Positions 54,937 through 63,321 are shown, numbered from the stretch's first letter. The stretch is 64,000 bases of DNA from Gemmatimonadota bacterium (GCA_022710485.1 JAKLGU010000006.1:1-64000), one strand, 5' to 3'. Numbers and translations: made by a program. The notes: generated by a model from the sequence alone, not told the origin.

Positions 54937-55808
54937 AGGGCCACCCTCCTCGACCAGGTGGCGCGGAACGTCCCCGCGACCACGCCGTCGTCGAACTCCA
55001 CGCGATAGGCCCCGGCGAGTATACCCTCCTCGGCGGGGGACGCGAACTCGATCACGCCAGCGCTGGATGTGGTGCAGGACGATGCAGACTCGCAGTGGAG
55101 CGCGATGCCCGAACCCGCCTCCTGCCGGCCGAGTTCGATGCGACGACCGGGGAGGCCCTCCCCGGAGAGGTAGACGACGAGCTGGAGTTGGGGCGGACCC
55201 GAGGGGTCGGCCGACGTGGACAGATAGATGGATGTGGCGGCGCCGTCCCACGGGGCGCAGTCCGCGGCAGCGACACCGACCAGGGGGACCGCCGGCTCAA
55301 TCGGCGCGCCCCCCGGATTCAGTCGCGCGATCGTGAAATTGAGGACTCCCGCGAAGGTGACCCAGGCGAGGTAGGGGAGGAGCAGGTGCCCGGAGAGGGG
55401 ACGAATCCGGCGGAACGCGATGATGGTGCCGAGGATCGTCACCCAGAGCACCGTCAGCTCCACGAACGCCAGGTCGAGTCGGTGCCAGTGGAAGAAGATC
55501 CAGGACCAGAGCGCGTTGAGGGCCAGTTGGAGCCCAAAGAGCGCAAACCCAACCCGGCCCGCGCGCGTGCCGCGGCCCGGCCAGGCGAAGGCCGCAGCCA
55601 CCCCCATCATGACATACAGGGTTGTCCACACCGGACCGAAGACCCAGTTCGGCGGATTCCACGACGGCTTGCTGAGGGCGGCATACCACTCACCCGGTTG
55701 CGAAGCGATCCCGCCCGCGGCCCCGGCAGCGAGCGACACCAGCACCCAGACGAGAATCGAGATCGGGGGTGGCAGGGTCGATTTCCGTGGAGATGGATTC
55801 ATGTTCAT
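54927..55808 (-). CDS. TspO/MBR-family membrane protein with extra C-terminal domain
   Basis: A 293-residue protein. Residues 15-165 are a five-helix TspO domain: WYAALSKPSWNPPNWVFGPV, WTTLYVMMGVA, LNALWSWIFF and a final helix FAGVLNFTIARLN. TspO binds porphyrins and sterol-like ligands. The extra part (about 166-293) is a beta-rich domain with several Cys residues (DCAPWDG, LHCESASSCTT), not part of known TspO. Its origin and side of the membrane are unclear. It overlaps the glycosidase-like gene by ten bases. Two ATG codons lie at the start; the first is annotated. Confidence 0.87.
   Translation of the reverse strand: MNMNPSPRKSTLPPPISILVWVLVSLAAGAAGGIASQPGEWYAALSKPSWNPPNWVFGPVWTTLYVMMGVAAAFAWPGRGTRAGRVGFALFGLQLALNALWSWIFFHWHRLDLAFVELTVLWVTILGTIIAFRRIRPLSGHLLLPYLAWVTFAGVLNFTIARLNPGGAPIEPAVPLVGVAAADCAPWDGAATSIYLSTSADPSGPPQLQLVVYLSGEGLPGRRIELGRQEAGSGIALHCESASSCTTSSAGVIEFASPAEEGILAGAYRVEFDDGVVAGTFRATWSRRVALCG
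54944..54951 (-). promoter_or_regulatory. Strong ribosome binding site of the glycosidase-like gene
   Basis: GAGGAGGG on the minus strand, seven bases before the GTG at 54936. It decides between this GTG and earlier in-frame starts that lie inside the tspO gene. Confidence 0.65.
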
Positions 55809-55932
55809 GAAATCACTAAAATATTCTTGAGCATTGCTTTACGACTTCTCACCTAAGGTGATACATCAGGAGGACAGCACTTTTCATAATTCGCGCGTAA
55901 TAGGCTAACAGTCATCCCCCTTCGGAGGCACC
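55809..55932. promoter_or_regulatory. Divergent intergenic promoter region between tspO and the Spy-like gene
   Basis: A 124-base, clearly AT-richer spacer between two divergent genes. It must hold promoters for both, but no clean -35/-10 pair can be named by eye. It contains a perfect 13-base palindrome (55849-55861), and GGAGG lies just before the ATG at 55933. Confidence 0.6.
55849..55861. promoter_or_regulatory. Perfect palindrome TCACCTAAGGTGA, candidate operator
   Basis: Two six-base half-sites around one central base, 40 bases upstream of the tspO start and 71 bases before the Spy-like start. This position fits a repressor or activator site for one or both genes. No regulator gene is adjacent. 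Confidence 0.4.
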
Positions 55933-56352
55933 ATGCGGATCGGACTTCTCACGACCACGGCGGCACTCGCCCTCGGTCTGGCGCTCGCCCCTGCCCTTTC
56001 GGCCCAAACGCCCGGCGGAGGCCAGCGCGGCCCCGGCCGGATGCAGGCGATGGCGCTGCAGGGCATTACCCTGACCCCGGCCCAGCAGGCCAAGGTCGAC
56101 TCGATCACCGCGAAGACCCGGGCCCAGATGCCCGCCATGACTCCCGGCACGCCCCCCAGCGACGCCGACCGCCAGAAGATGATGAGCCTTTCCACCGCAT
56201 CGCTCAAGGAGGTCCGGACGGTCCTGACTCCCGACCAGCAGGCGATCTACGACAAGAACGTCGCCGCCATCCAGGAGCAGATGCAGCAGCGGATGCAGGG
56301 GGGCGCTACACCCGCAACACCGGCCCAACCCGCGGCGCCGGCCAAGCCGTAG
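55933..56352 (+). CDS. Periplasmic Spy/CpxP-like protein
   Basis: A 139-residue exported protein. Signal peptide 1-24 (ALAPALSAQ). Two LTPxQQ motifs (ITLTPAQQAKVDSI, VLTPDQQAIYDKN) mark the Spy/CpxP/LTXXQ family of helical periplasmic chaperone-like proteins; the tail is Gln/Met- and Pro/Ala-rich. It is on the plus strand, alone, with a good ribosome binding site (GGAGG). In enterobacteria such genes respond to envelope stress; here regulation is unknown. Confidence 0.8.
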   Translation: MRIGLLTTTAALALGLALAPALSAQTPGGGQRGPGRMQAMALQGITLTPAQQAKVDSITAKTRAQMPAMTPGTPPSDADRQKMMSLSTASLKEVRTVLTPDQQAIYDKNVAAIQEQMQQRMQGGATPATPAQPAAPAKP

Positions 56353-56361
56353 GAGCCCGGC

Positions 56362-56586
56362 TCAGTCGGCGGACTTCATCCGGAACTGGAGCGCTCCGGA
56401 CGGGCAGCGGCGGACCTGGTCCGCCACTCGCTCGGCCGGGGCGTTTTCCGGACGCACCCACCGCTTCAGCCGCACGTCGAACACCGCTGGCAATCCGCGG
56501 ACGCAATCCCCCGAGTGGATGCAGATATTCGGGTCGAAGGTGACGACGATGTCGTCGCTCTCGTAGCTCTGAAGGCGCTTTGCCAT
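56362..56586 (-). CDS. Small [4Fe-4S] mono-cluster protein (Fer4_19/YjdI type)
   Basis: A 74-residue ferredoxin-like protein. The signature is C-I-H-S-G-D-C (Cys22, His24, Cys28) with RGLPAVFD, and a distant Cys61 in CPSGAL. This matches the Fer4_19 family, which holds one cluster. It lies five bases downstream of the nitroreductase, so it may be its electron donor; this is context only. It ends ten bases from the convergent Spy-like gene. Confidence 0.87.
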   Translation of the reverse strand: MAKRLQSYESDDIVVTFDPNICIHSGDCVRGLPAVFDVRLKRWVRPENAPAERVADQVRRCPSGALQFRMKSAD

Positions 56587-56591
56587 GGCAC

Positions 56592-57260
56592 CTACCTCCA
56601 GCTGATCACCTGGTCCAAGGGCTTGCGGACAATGTCGGGCACCCGTGCGTCGGGAGCCGGGAAGCCGACCACCAGCAGGAGCGTCGCCTTTTCTCGCGAG
56701 GGACGCCCGAGGATCTCGTTGAGAAACCCCATGGGGCTCGGGGTGTGCGTGAGCTCCGCCAGCCCGACATGGTGCAGCGCCGTGATCAACATCCCCATCG
56801 CAATCCCGACCGACTCCTGGACGTAGTAGTGCGTCACCCGGCTGCCGTCGGGGCGAACGCCGTGGCGTTCTGCGAAGACAGCGATCAGTGCCGGGGCCAC
56901 GTCGAGGTACGGCTTGACCTCGTCTGTCCCCAAGGGGGCCAGAGCCTCGAGCCACTCGGCGGGTGCGCTGGCGTAAAACTCTCGCTCCTCGCGCTCGGCC
57001 GCTTCCCTGATGCGATGCTTGAGGCCGGGGTCGCGCACCACCACGAAATGCCAGGGCTGGAGGTTCGCCCCGCTGGGCGCCGTGACGGCCGCCTGCAGGC
57101 AGGCCTCCAGCACGCCATCGGGGATGGGGCGATCGCTGAATTGTCGGACGGTCCGCCGACGGGCAAGCTCATCGGCGAACGCCCTTCCGCGGGACTGCAT
57201 CTCATCGTCCGCGCGCGGTTCCCATGTCGTCAGCGGGACAAAGCGAGGCTCAGCAGGCAC
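56592..57260 (-). CDS. Nitroreductase-family flavoprotein
   Basis: A 222-residue FMN-dependent enzyme. RRRTVRQFSDRPIPDGVLEACLQAA opens the fold, APSGANLQPWHFVVVRDP binds FMN, and a C-terminal GFPAPDARVP loop follows. The sequence lies nearest the group of BluB/iodotyrosine-deiodinase-like nitroreductases, but the substrate cannot be told. The start is GTG at 57260 with a one-base overlap with the VOC gene. It lies next to a small ferredoxin. Confidence 0.9.
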   Translation of the reverse strand: MPAEPRFVPLTTWEPRADDEMQSRGRAFADELARRRTVRQFSDRPIPDGVLEACLQAAVTAPSGANLQPWHFVVVRDPGLKHRIREAAEREEREFYASAPAEWLEALAPLGTDEVKPYLDVAPALIAVFAERHGVRPDGSRVTHYYVQESVGIAMGMLITALHHVGLAELTHTPSPMGFLNEILGRPSREKATLLLVVGFPAPDARVPDIVRKPLDQVISWR

Positions 57261-57631
57261 TAGTCAGACTCCGCCTTGAACGCCGGATGCTCAATGACAC
57301 CGAGGATGTTGCCGAACGGATCGCGAACGGCGCCGATCCTGACCCCGTGATCCTCGAGCGGTTCGTAGGGCGTCGCGCCCAGCTCGAGCAGCCGTTCCCA
57401 GGCCGCATCGGCGTTTGGCACACCCCAGTAGGCGATTCCCGCTCCCGATCGCGTGATCTCGGCCGACTCGTCAGGCACGATGCCAAGCTCGTAGCCCTTG
57501 ATGTTGAATCCGACATAGTACGGCTCGTCGAAATACGGGCCGAAGCCGAGCACGGCCGTGTACCAGTCCTTGGCTGCTGCGAGATGCTTCGCGGTGTAGA
57601 TGGCGGTTCGAAGGCCCAGGAATTGGCTCAT
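57260..57631 (-). CDS. VOC-superfamily (glyoxalase-fold) protein
   Basis: A 123-residue VOC protein. It shows LGLRTAIYTAKHLAAAKDWY, then GFGPYFDEPYYVGF, GAGIAYWGV and the closing DPFGNILGVIEHP. The pattern is that of single-domain glyoxalase/bleomycin resistance/dioxygenase-fold proteins. The typical metal ligands are only partly conserved, so function is open. ATG at 57631 is the natural start. It forms a run with the nitroreductase and ferredoxin genes. Confidence 0.82.
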   Translation of the reverse strand: MSQFLGLRTAIYTAKHLAAAKDWYTAVLGFGPYFDEPYYVGFNIKGYELGIVPDESAEITRSGAGIAYWGVPNADAAWERLLELGATPYEPLEDHGVRIGAVRDPFGNILGVIEHPAFKAESD

Positions 57632-57644
57632 GCGCGCACGCCCC

Positions 57645-58427
57645 TCATTGTTCAACCCCGAACATCGCGAGGTACTGGCGTACCTCGCCGAGCACGAAAT
57701 TCTGCCGTGCCACCATGTCACGCAGGGGAATCTCTGTCCCTTGATGCAGGGAGTCGGTGGTCCAGAGGATCAGGGTCGTATCCCGGAAGAGGTACTGCGA
57801 GACCGGACCCTGGACCACCTCGAGGCGGCCATTGACGAAGTAGTAGCTGGTGAGACCGTTCGTCCCGCCAGTGACGGAAGGCTCCGTCACGGAGAGCTTG
57901 ACCGGGCGCCCGCTGTCCGCCCAGAGCGAGAGCACGCGTGGGTCCCTTCCCTGCGCTTCCGGGACGAGCTTGCGCGTCACCGGCGTCAGTGTGACTGTGA
58001 GGGAGTCGATCGAATCGGAGAGGGCACGGGCCCGGGCGGGACTCGGCGCCGAATCGGTCGCCAGGCCGAGCGGAGCTGCCGCTGTCCCCGCCCGACAACC
58101 ACGAAGGATGACGTCCCCACCCCGCTCCAGGAGCGCCTCGTCCCCCTTGGTGCGGAGCGTGTAGCGCCCGTCGCTGTAGCCCGCCCCCGAGGCGGTGCGC
58201 TCGGGGTACAGGCGCACGACGCGGTCGGGGGGCAGGTGCAGCTCCGCGAACCGGGGTCCGATGGCGACCACGATGGAATCGCCACCCTCGCAGGCGAACG
58301 TCGTGCTCGGCACGGGCCTTCCGCACGCAGCGGCGGCCGGGATCGCGGTGACGAGGACGTACCGGAGGAAGCGCAGGGAGCCTCCAGCGAGCGGGGCGGA
58401 GTTGGGGAACGTGCTCGGGAAGATCAC
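57645..58427 (-). CDS. Lipoprotein with MliC-type lysozyme-inhibitor domain (start uncertain)
   Basis: About 260 residues. The signal region RFLRYVLVTAIPAAAACG ends in a lipobox-like AAAC. The MliC-type domain follows: FACEGGDSIVVAIG, then SGAGYSDGRYTLRTKGDEA and a late GC, as in inhibitors of c-type lysozyme. The C-terminal half is an extra domain with no clear family. GTG at 58427 is annotated; a CTG at 58376 next to GGAGG, just before the signal peptide, is an alternative. It is divergent from the M28 gene. Confidence 0.7.
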   Translation of the reverse strand: MIFPSTFPNSAPLAGGSLRFLRYVLVTAIPAAAACGRPVPSTTFACEGGDSIVVAIGPRFAELHLPPDRVVRLYPERTASGAGYSDGRYTLRTKGDEALLERGGDVILRGCRAGTAAAPLGLATDSAPSPARARALSDSIDSLTVTLTPVTRKLVPEAQGRDPRVLSLWADSGRPVKLSVTEPSVTGGTNGLTSYYFVNGRLEVVQGPVSQYLFRDTTLILWTTDSLHQGTEIPLRDMVARQNFVLGEVRQYLAMFGVEQ

Positions 58428-58480
58428 GCCCCCCGGGCGGGGCGGCAAGGACCGGGAACGGCGCGGTGGCCAGTCACTCC

Positions 58481-58486
58481 AGGAGG
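58481..58486 (+). promoter_or_regulatory. Ribosome binding site deciding a TTG start
   Basis: AGGAGG, six bases before TTG at 58493. It favours this TTG over a GTG 27 bases upstream that would add a charged, non-signal-like stretch. Confidence 0.65.
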
Positions 58487-58492
58487 TGTGCG

Positions 58493-59842
58493 TTGCTCCG
58501 ACAGACGATCCTGCTCGCAGCGCTGGTCGCGGCCGGCGCCCGCCTCGAGGCCCAGGCGCCGGCGGACCGCACCGCCGACGAGTTGGCCGCCATCACCGCG
58601 GCGGTCTCCAGCGCGCGGCTGGCAACCACGGTCCGCACCCTGGTGGGGTTCGGCACCCGTCACACCCTCAGTGACACCCTTTCCCCGTCCCGAGGCATTG
58701 GTGCGGCGCGCCGGTGGGTGCGCGCGGAGTTCGAGCGCATTTCGCGCGACTGCGGCGGCTGCCTGGAGGTACTCGACGTCGCCGAGGTCTTCGAGGGGCT
58801 ACCCCGGGTGCCTGGCCCGACCAACGTGGTGAGCATCGTCGCGATCCAGCGCGGCCACTCCGACCCGGACCGGTTCGTCCTGCTCAGCGGGGACCTCGAC
58901 AGTCGGGTGTCCGACATCATGAACGCAGTGGACTCCAGCCCTGGCGCCAACGACAACGCCAGCGGCGTCGCCGCGGTGCTCGAGGCGGCCCGTGTCCTCT
59001 CCGCCCGCCGGTTCCGCGGGTCGATCGTGTACGCAGCGCTTGCCGGCGAGGAAAACGGCCTGCTGGGCGGGCAAACCGTGGCCGCCCTGGCGGCCGCGCG
59101 GGGCTGGCGAATGACCGGGGTGATCAACAACGACATGATCGGCAACGTGGACGGCGGGGACGGGATCCGGGACACCACCACGGTGCGCGTCTTCTCCGAG
59201 GGTACGTCACCCACCGAGACCGACTCCGCCAGGAAGGCCCGGCGCGCCACCGGGGGCGAGGTGGACGGCGTGTCGCGCCAACTGGCGCGCTACATCAAGG
59301 CGATCGGCGACCGGTACCTGCCGAGCCTCGACGTCTGGCTCATCTACCGCCTCGACCGGTTCGGGCGCGGGGGGCACCACCGTCCGTTCGCCGACCTGGG
59401 ATTCCCCGCGGTCCGGCTGATGGAGGCCCACGAGAACTACACCCGGCAGCACCAGGACATCCGGGTGGAGGGAGGCGTGGCCTACGGCGACGTCCTCGAG
59501 GGGGTCGACTTCAACTACGCGCGAAAGGTGACCGCCCTGGACGCCGCCGTGCTCGCGGCCCTTTCGTGGGCACCCGGCTCGCCTCGGGAGGTGCAACTCC
59601 GCGGGGCCGTCCAGCCGGCGGCCAGCCTGAGCTGGCAGCCCCCCGCGGATTCCGGGGCGGTGACAGGCTACCGGGTGTACTGGCGGCGCACCGATTCTCC
59701 GACGTGGGACCACTGGCAGGACGTGGGGCGCACGACCACCCACCGGTTCGACGGCCTGGTGATCGATAACTGGTTCTTCGGGGTGGCGAGCGTGAGCCCC
59801 GAGGGATTCACGAGCGTGGTGACGGTGGCGGGGGTGCAGTAG
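58493..59842 (+). CDS. Secreted M28-family metallopeptidase with C-terminal fibronectin III-like domain
   Basis: A 449-residue exported protein. Signal peptide 1-22 (ends LEAQA). The M28 zinc-site residues are recognisable: Asp154 in GANDNASG, Glu186/Glu187 in GEEN, Asp214 in NNDMIG and His295/296 in GGHH. The first zinc-ligand His of the usual GHxDS is replaced by Asp (GDLDS, Asp134). Residues about 370-449 form a fibronectin-III-like domain (PAASLSWQPPADSGAVTGYR). It probably cleaves peptides outside the cytoplasm. Confidence 0.87.
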   Translation: MLRQTILLAALVAAGARLEAQAPADRTADELAAITAAVSSARLATTVRTLVGFGTRHTLSDTLSPSRGIGAARRWVRAEFERISRDCGGCLEVLDVAEVFEGLPRVPGPTNVVSIVAIQRGHSDPDRFVLLSGDLDSRVSDIMNAVDSSPGANDNASGVAAVLEAARVLSARRFRGSIVYAALAGEENGLLGGQTVAALAAARGWRMTGVINNDMIGNVDGGDGIRDTTTVRVFSEGTSPTETDSARKARRATGGEVDGVSRQLARYIKAIGDRYLPSLDVWLIYRLDRFGRGGHHRPFADLGFPAVRLMEAHENYTRQHQDIRVEGGVAYGDVLEGVDFNYARKVTALDAAVLAALSWAPGSPREVQLRGAVQPAASLSWQPPADSGAVTGYRVYWRRTDSPTWDHWQDVGRTTTHRFDGLVIDNWFFGVASVSPEGFTSVVTVAGVQ

Positions 59843-59867
59843 CGCGCCGGCTGCTCAGTCCGGCGCG
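59843..59867. terminator. Bidirectional hairpin between convergent genes
   Basis: A perfect eight-base inverted repeat (CGCGCCGG/CCGGCGCG) with a nine-base loop, sited at the junction of the convergent M28 and lipoprotein genes. The loop contains the lipoprotein stop. There is no T-run on either side, so it may act with Rho or simply as an mRNA end structure. Confidence 0.45.
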
Positions 59868-60277
59868 TAGGCGGCGTCGAGGATCACGTTGATCTCCCCG
59901 ACGCTCTCATCCAGGCTGAACGTGACCGTCCACTCCCCTGGCACGCCGATGCCCACCGTGCGGTCGTCGAGTTCATAGAGGAGTTCGCCGTCGTAGCGGA
60001 CACTGTCCGCGGCGTCCTTGATGATGAGGAGCGCCGTCCCATGCGGGATGAAGCTCAGGTGCTGGATGTCGGCGTACTGCCCCGGGTTCTGCCACTTGAA
60101 GGTCATCACCGTGGAGACGTTCTGGATGTTGTCCACCGTCAGCTGGAAGTGTCCGACCAGGTTCGTGACCTCCACGTGGTTGTCCGGGCCGAGCGTCTCG
60201 GGTGGATTCTCGCAGGCGGGCACGGCGCACAGCAGCACCAGCGCGATCCAGCGATGGCCCGGGCGGTTCGTGATCAT
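59855..60277 (-). CDS. Small lipoprotein, beta-rich
   Basis: A 140-residue protein with a lipoprotein signal (ALVLLCAVPAC, Cys22). The mature part is beta-rich (HVEVTNLVGHFQLTVDNIQN) and looks like an all-beta domain; no family is recognised. The start overlaps the DUF3943 gene stop by ATGA, so it is likely made together with that outer-membrane protein and may assist it. Confidence 0.65.
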   Translation of the reverse strand: MITNRPGHRWIALVLLCAVPACENPPETLGPDNHVEVTNLVGHFQLTVDNIQNVSTVMTFKWQNPGQYADIQHLSFIPHGTALLIIKDAADSVRYDGELLYELDDRTVGIGVPGEWTVTFSLDESVGEINVILDAAYAPD

Positions 60278-61743
60278 TGGCGGCCTCCTTCCTGATCTTT
60301 CGGCAGCCCGGGGAACACCGTGCTGACGAAGGCGCGAACGAAGTTCGAGGTCTCCACCTGGTCGAGCTCCCCGACGTAGTCGCTGCGCCGGTTGTAGTTG
60401 GTATAACTGATGCCGAGGCCGAGGGAGCGGGTCAGCCAGTAGCGGCCCTCGACCGAGAGCGCGTCCTGGTAGTGCGAGGACTCGGTGCCGTCGATGGTGT
60501 GAATCCAGAGTCCGGTGTAACCGGCCGTGGCCAGCAACCGGTTCTTGTAGAGAAACCGGGCGCTCAGGATGGTCCCGAGCCCCGGCCCGTAGTCGTAGTT
60601 GCGGCCTTCGATCGTCTCGTAGTAATCCGATTCCGTGGCACCGAGCAGCACGCCGTTGAACAGGAAGTTCGTCTGTCCCCACCAGGTCGCTCCCGGCGCC
60701 CCGTAGGTCGAGACCAGCCCCATCTGCACGCTCTGCCCCCCGTACACGAACGCCGGGTTGTTGAAGTAGTCATAGGCGAGGGACAGGGCCGCCTGGTGCC
60801 GCCCGCCCTCCCCAAGGGCCCAGGCGGCAAGGCTCCCCCGGGCGCTGAACTGGCTCATGATCCCCGTTTCGCTCGGTCCGGCCAGGTCCGCGCGGAAGGC
60901 AAAATACGAAAAGGGGGCCCGGCTGAGGTCCTTGACCGCGTCGCCGTACGTGAGGTTGAAGGTCGCATTCCACTGGGCGGCGCCGGTTTCCAGGTCGCTC
61001 TCGCCCAGGGTGCTGGTCGTCTGGCGGTACCCGAGGTCGAGGATGCTGTAAATGGCGCTCGGGCGCCATTCCGCGGGATTGGCGCTCACGCGCCCGGTCT
61101 CGCCTCGGAGGAGGCGGTTCACGCCGCTGATCGGATTGAGCAGGCCGCTGGCGACTTCCCGCCAGACCCGCTCGCCCCCGGTCGCCGTGTTGTCCAGCGG
61201 CAGTCGGGAGAGCCGGTAGAGCGTCTCGCCGAGCGTCACGCCCCCGACGCTGGTGTTCACGAAGTCGTTCGGTGCCGGGGCCCAGGCTTCAAAGAAGATT
61301 TCCCACATGAGGCTGCCCGCGAAAGGCCAGATCGCCGAACTCCAGAAATCGTAGCCGTTCGTGCGCGCCGAGTTGTAGTACATGTTTCCCTGGTATGGGT
61401 GCCCGAACTGGTTGTTCTGGAATGTGTTGTCGTCCCACTGCCAGGGATAGACGATATTGTTGCGCCAGGTGGTGGGCCCCACGTCGGACCAGACTTCTCC
61501 GCGGACCGCCGAATTGAAGATGTACGGCACCAACTGCGAGACCATGAGGAAGCCCGCGGCCCTCCAGAACTGCTTCGGGGGATTGCACTCCGGGCACGGC
61601 AAGCTGTCTTGCCCCGTGCCAGGCACCGGAGAGGCCGGGGGCAGCGCCGGGAGCGTGGAGGCAGAGCGCGGGCCCTGGGCGTGCAACGCCCCGGCGCCGG
61701 CGGCCAGGAGCAGCATCAGCAGCAGGCCGTTCAAGTGCCGCAT
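60274..61743 (-). CDS. DUF3943 outer-membrane protein, copy 1
   Basis: A 489-residue exported protein. Signal peptide 1-22. A CPECNPPK motif lies near the mature N-terminus. Then come alternating strands and a strongly conserved region: YPWQWDDNTFQNNQFGHPY, RTNGYDFWSS, FEAWAPAPNDF and NPAEWRPSAIYS. The C-terminal third is amphipathic beta strand, as in outer-membrane barrels. No substrate or pore function is known. The ATG at 61743 begins the signal peptide. It is a close paralogue of the gene 58 bases upstream. Confidence 0.75.
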   Translation of the reverse strand: MRHLNGLLLMLLLAAGAGALHAQGPRSASTLPALPPASPVPGTGQDSLPCPECNPPKQFWRAAGFLMVSQLVPYIFNSAVRGEVWSDVGPTTWRNNIVYPWQWDDNTFQNNQFGHPYQGNMYYNSARTNGYDFWSSAIWPFAGSLMWEIFFEAWAPAPNDFVNTSVGGVTLGETLYRLSRLPLDNTATGGERVWREVASGLLNPISGVNRLLRGETGRVSANPAEWRPSAIYSILDLGYRQTTSTLGESDLETGAAQWNATFNLTYGDAVKDLSRAPFSYFAFRADLAGPSETGIMSQFSARGSLAAWALGEGGRHQAALSLAYDYFNNPAFVYGGQSVQMGLVSTYGAPGATWWGQTNFLFNGVLLGATESDYYETIEGRNYDYGPGLGTILSARFLYKNRLLATAGYTGLWIHTIDGTESSHYQDALSVEGRYWLTRSLGLGISYTNYNRRSDYVGELDQVETSNFVRAFVSTVFPGLPKDQEGGRQ

Positions 61744-61801
61744 CGCGAGTACCGCCCTTCCCAATTCAGGCCTGCGTGGTCCGACCAGGGTCGACGCTCG
61801 T

Positions 61802-63307
61802 TCACGGGAGCGGCAATCCTGGAATGACGTTCGTGACGAACAGACGGACGAAGCGGGCGGCATTCACGACGTCCGGTTGCCCGGAATAGTCGCTGTGCCT
61901 CGTGTAGCCGGTGTAGCCCGCGCCGATGCCCAGGTTTCGCGTGGCCCAGTAGCGGGTCTCGACCAGCAGGGCGTCCTGGTAGTGCGCGGATTGCGTGCCG
62001 TCGATCGTGTGCAACCAGAGGCCCGTGAAGCCGACCGTCCCCTGCCACCGGTTCTTGTACACCACGCGCCCTGCCAGGATCGCGCCGAGACCGGGGCCAT
62101 AATCGTAGTCGCGACCCTCGACCGACTGATAGTAGTCTGAGTTGACGGCCCCCAGGATCACCCCGTTGAAGAGCACCTGGGTCTGCCCCCACCAGGTCTT
62201 GCCCGGGGCGCCGATCGAGGTCACGACGCCGAGTTGCGCACTCTGCCCGCTGTACTCGAAGGCAGGGTTGTTGAAGTAATCATACTCCAGGCTGAGAGCG
62301 AGCTGGTGACGGCGGCTCGTGCCGAGCGGCCAGGCGTCCAGGCTGCCGCGGGCGCTCAGCTGGCTGATCAGCCCCGTGCTGCTGGGTCCGGCAAGGTCGG
62401 CTCGAACGCTGAAATATGAAAACGGGCTCCGCCCCAGGTCCTTGACCGGGTCACCATAGGACAGGAGGAACGACGCGTTCAGCTGGGTCACCTCGTTTTC
62501 GGCATTCTTTTCGCCGACTGATCGCACCGTCTGGCGGTACCCCAGGTCCAGAAGACCGAGCACGGCACTCGGCCGCCATTCGGAAGGGTTAGCACTGACC
62601 GTGTGTGTCTGGCCGCGCAGGAGCCGGTTGAGGCCGCCGACCGGATTGAGCAGCGCCCCACCGATTTCCCGCCACACCCGCTCGCTCCCCGTCGCGGTGT
62701 TGTCCAGCGCGAGGTGCGACGCCCGGTTGAGCGCTTCCCCGAGCACGATTCCGCCTACCACCGTGTTGACGAGGTCGTTCGGGGCCGGCGCCCACGCCTC
62801 GAAGAAGTACTCCCACATCAGGCTGCCGCCGAGGGTCCATGCCGAGGAGGCCCAGAAGTCGTACCCGTTGGTCCGGGCGGAATTGTAGTAGGCGCTCCCC
62901 TGGTAGGGATGGGCGAACTGGTTGTTCTGGAAGTCGTTGTCGTCCCACTGCCAGGGATAGGTGAAGTTGTTCTTCCAGGTCTGCGGGCCCACCTTGGCCC
63001 ACTCCTCCTTCGTGATAATGTTGCTGACACCGAACGGGATGAACTGGACGACCATCAGGTCCGCAAGCGCCACCCAGAAGCGCTTCGGCGGGTCGCAGTC
63101 GGGACACGGGAGGGTGTCAGTCGGGTGGACGACAGACCCGGCGGCGGGCACATCGAGCCCGAGCAGGGCGGGCGCGATCGGCCTTGGACCGGGTATCACG
63201 GGGGCGGTCGGTGGAGCGGTCTCCACGAGTGCGTCGCCCTGGGCCCAAAGCGCACCGGGGGGCAGCCCCGCCAAGAGGAGCCGGAGCATCAGGGGGATTC
63301 GTCGCAC
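61802..63307 (-). CDS. DUF3943 outer-membrane protein, copy 2
   Basis: A 501-residue paralogue of its neighbour, with the same layout: signal peptide (ends GALWAQG), CPDCDPPK, YPWQWDDNDFQNNQFAHPY, ARTNGYDFWAS and FEAWAPAPNDL. By eye about two thirds of residues agree. The GTG at 63307 is preferred to an ATG at 63289 because it gives a basic n-region (VRRIPL); both are possible. An open frame reaching to 63817 runs into msrA and is not real. Confidence 0.73.
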   Translation of the reverse strand: MRRIPLMLRLLLAGLPPGALWAQGDALVETAPPTAPVIPGPRPIAPALLGLDVPAAGSVVHPTDTLPCPDCDPPKRFWVALADLMVVQFIPFGVSNIITKEEWAKVGPQTWKNNFTYPWQWDDNDFQNNQFAHPYQGSAYYNSARTNGYDFWASSAWTLGGSLMWEYFFEAWAPAPNDLVNTVVGGIVLGEALNRASHLALDNTATGSERVWREIGGALLNPVGGLNRLLRGQTHTVSANPSEWRPSAVLGLLDLGYRQTVRSVGEKNAENEVTQLNASFLLSYGDPVKDLGRSPFSYFSVRADLAGPSSTGLISQLSARGSLDAWPLGTSRRHQLALSLEYDYFNNPAFEYSGQSAQLGVVTSIGAPGKTWWGQTQVLFNGVILGAVNSDYYQSVEGRDYDYGPGLGAILAGRVVYKNRWQGTVGFTGLWLHTIDGTQSAHYQDALLVETRYWATRNLGIGAGYTGYTRHSDYSGQPDVVNAARFVRLFVTNVIPGLPLP

Positions 63308-63321
63308 GGTGCGGCGCAGGC

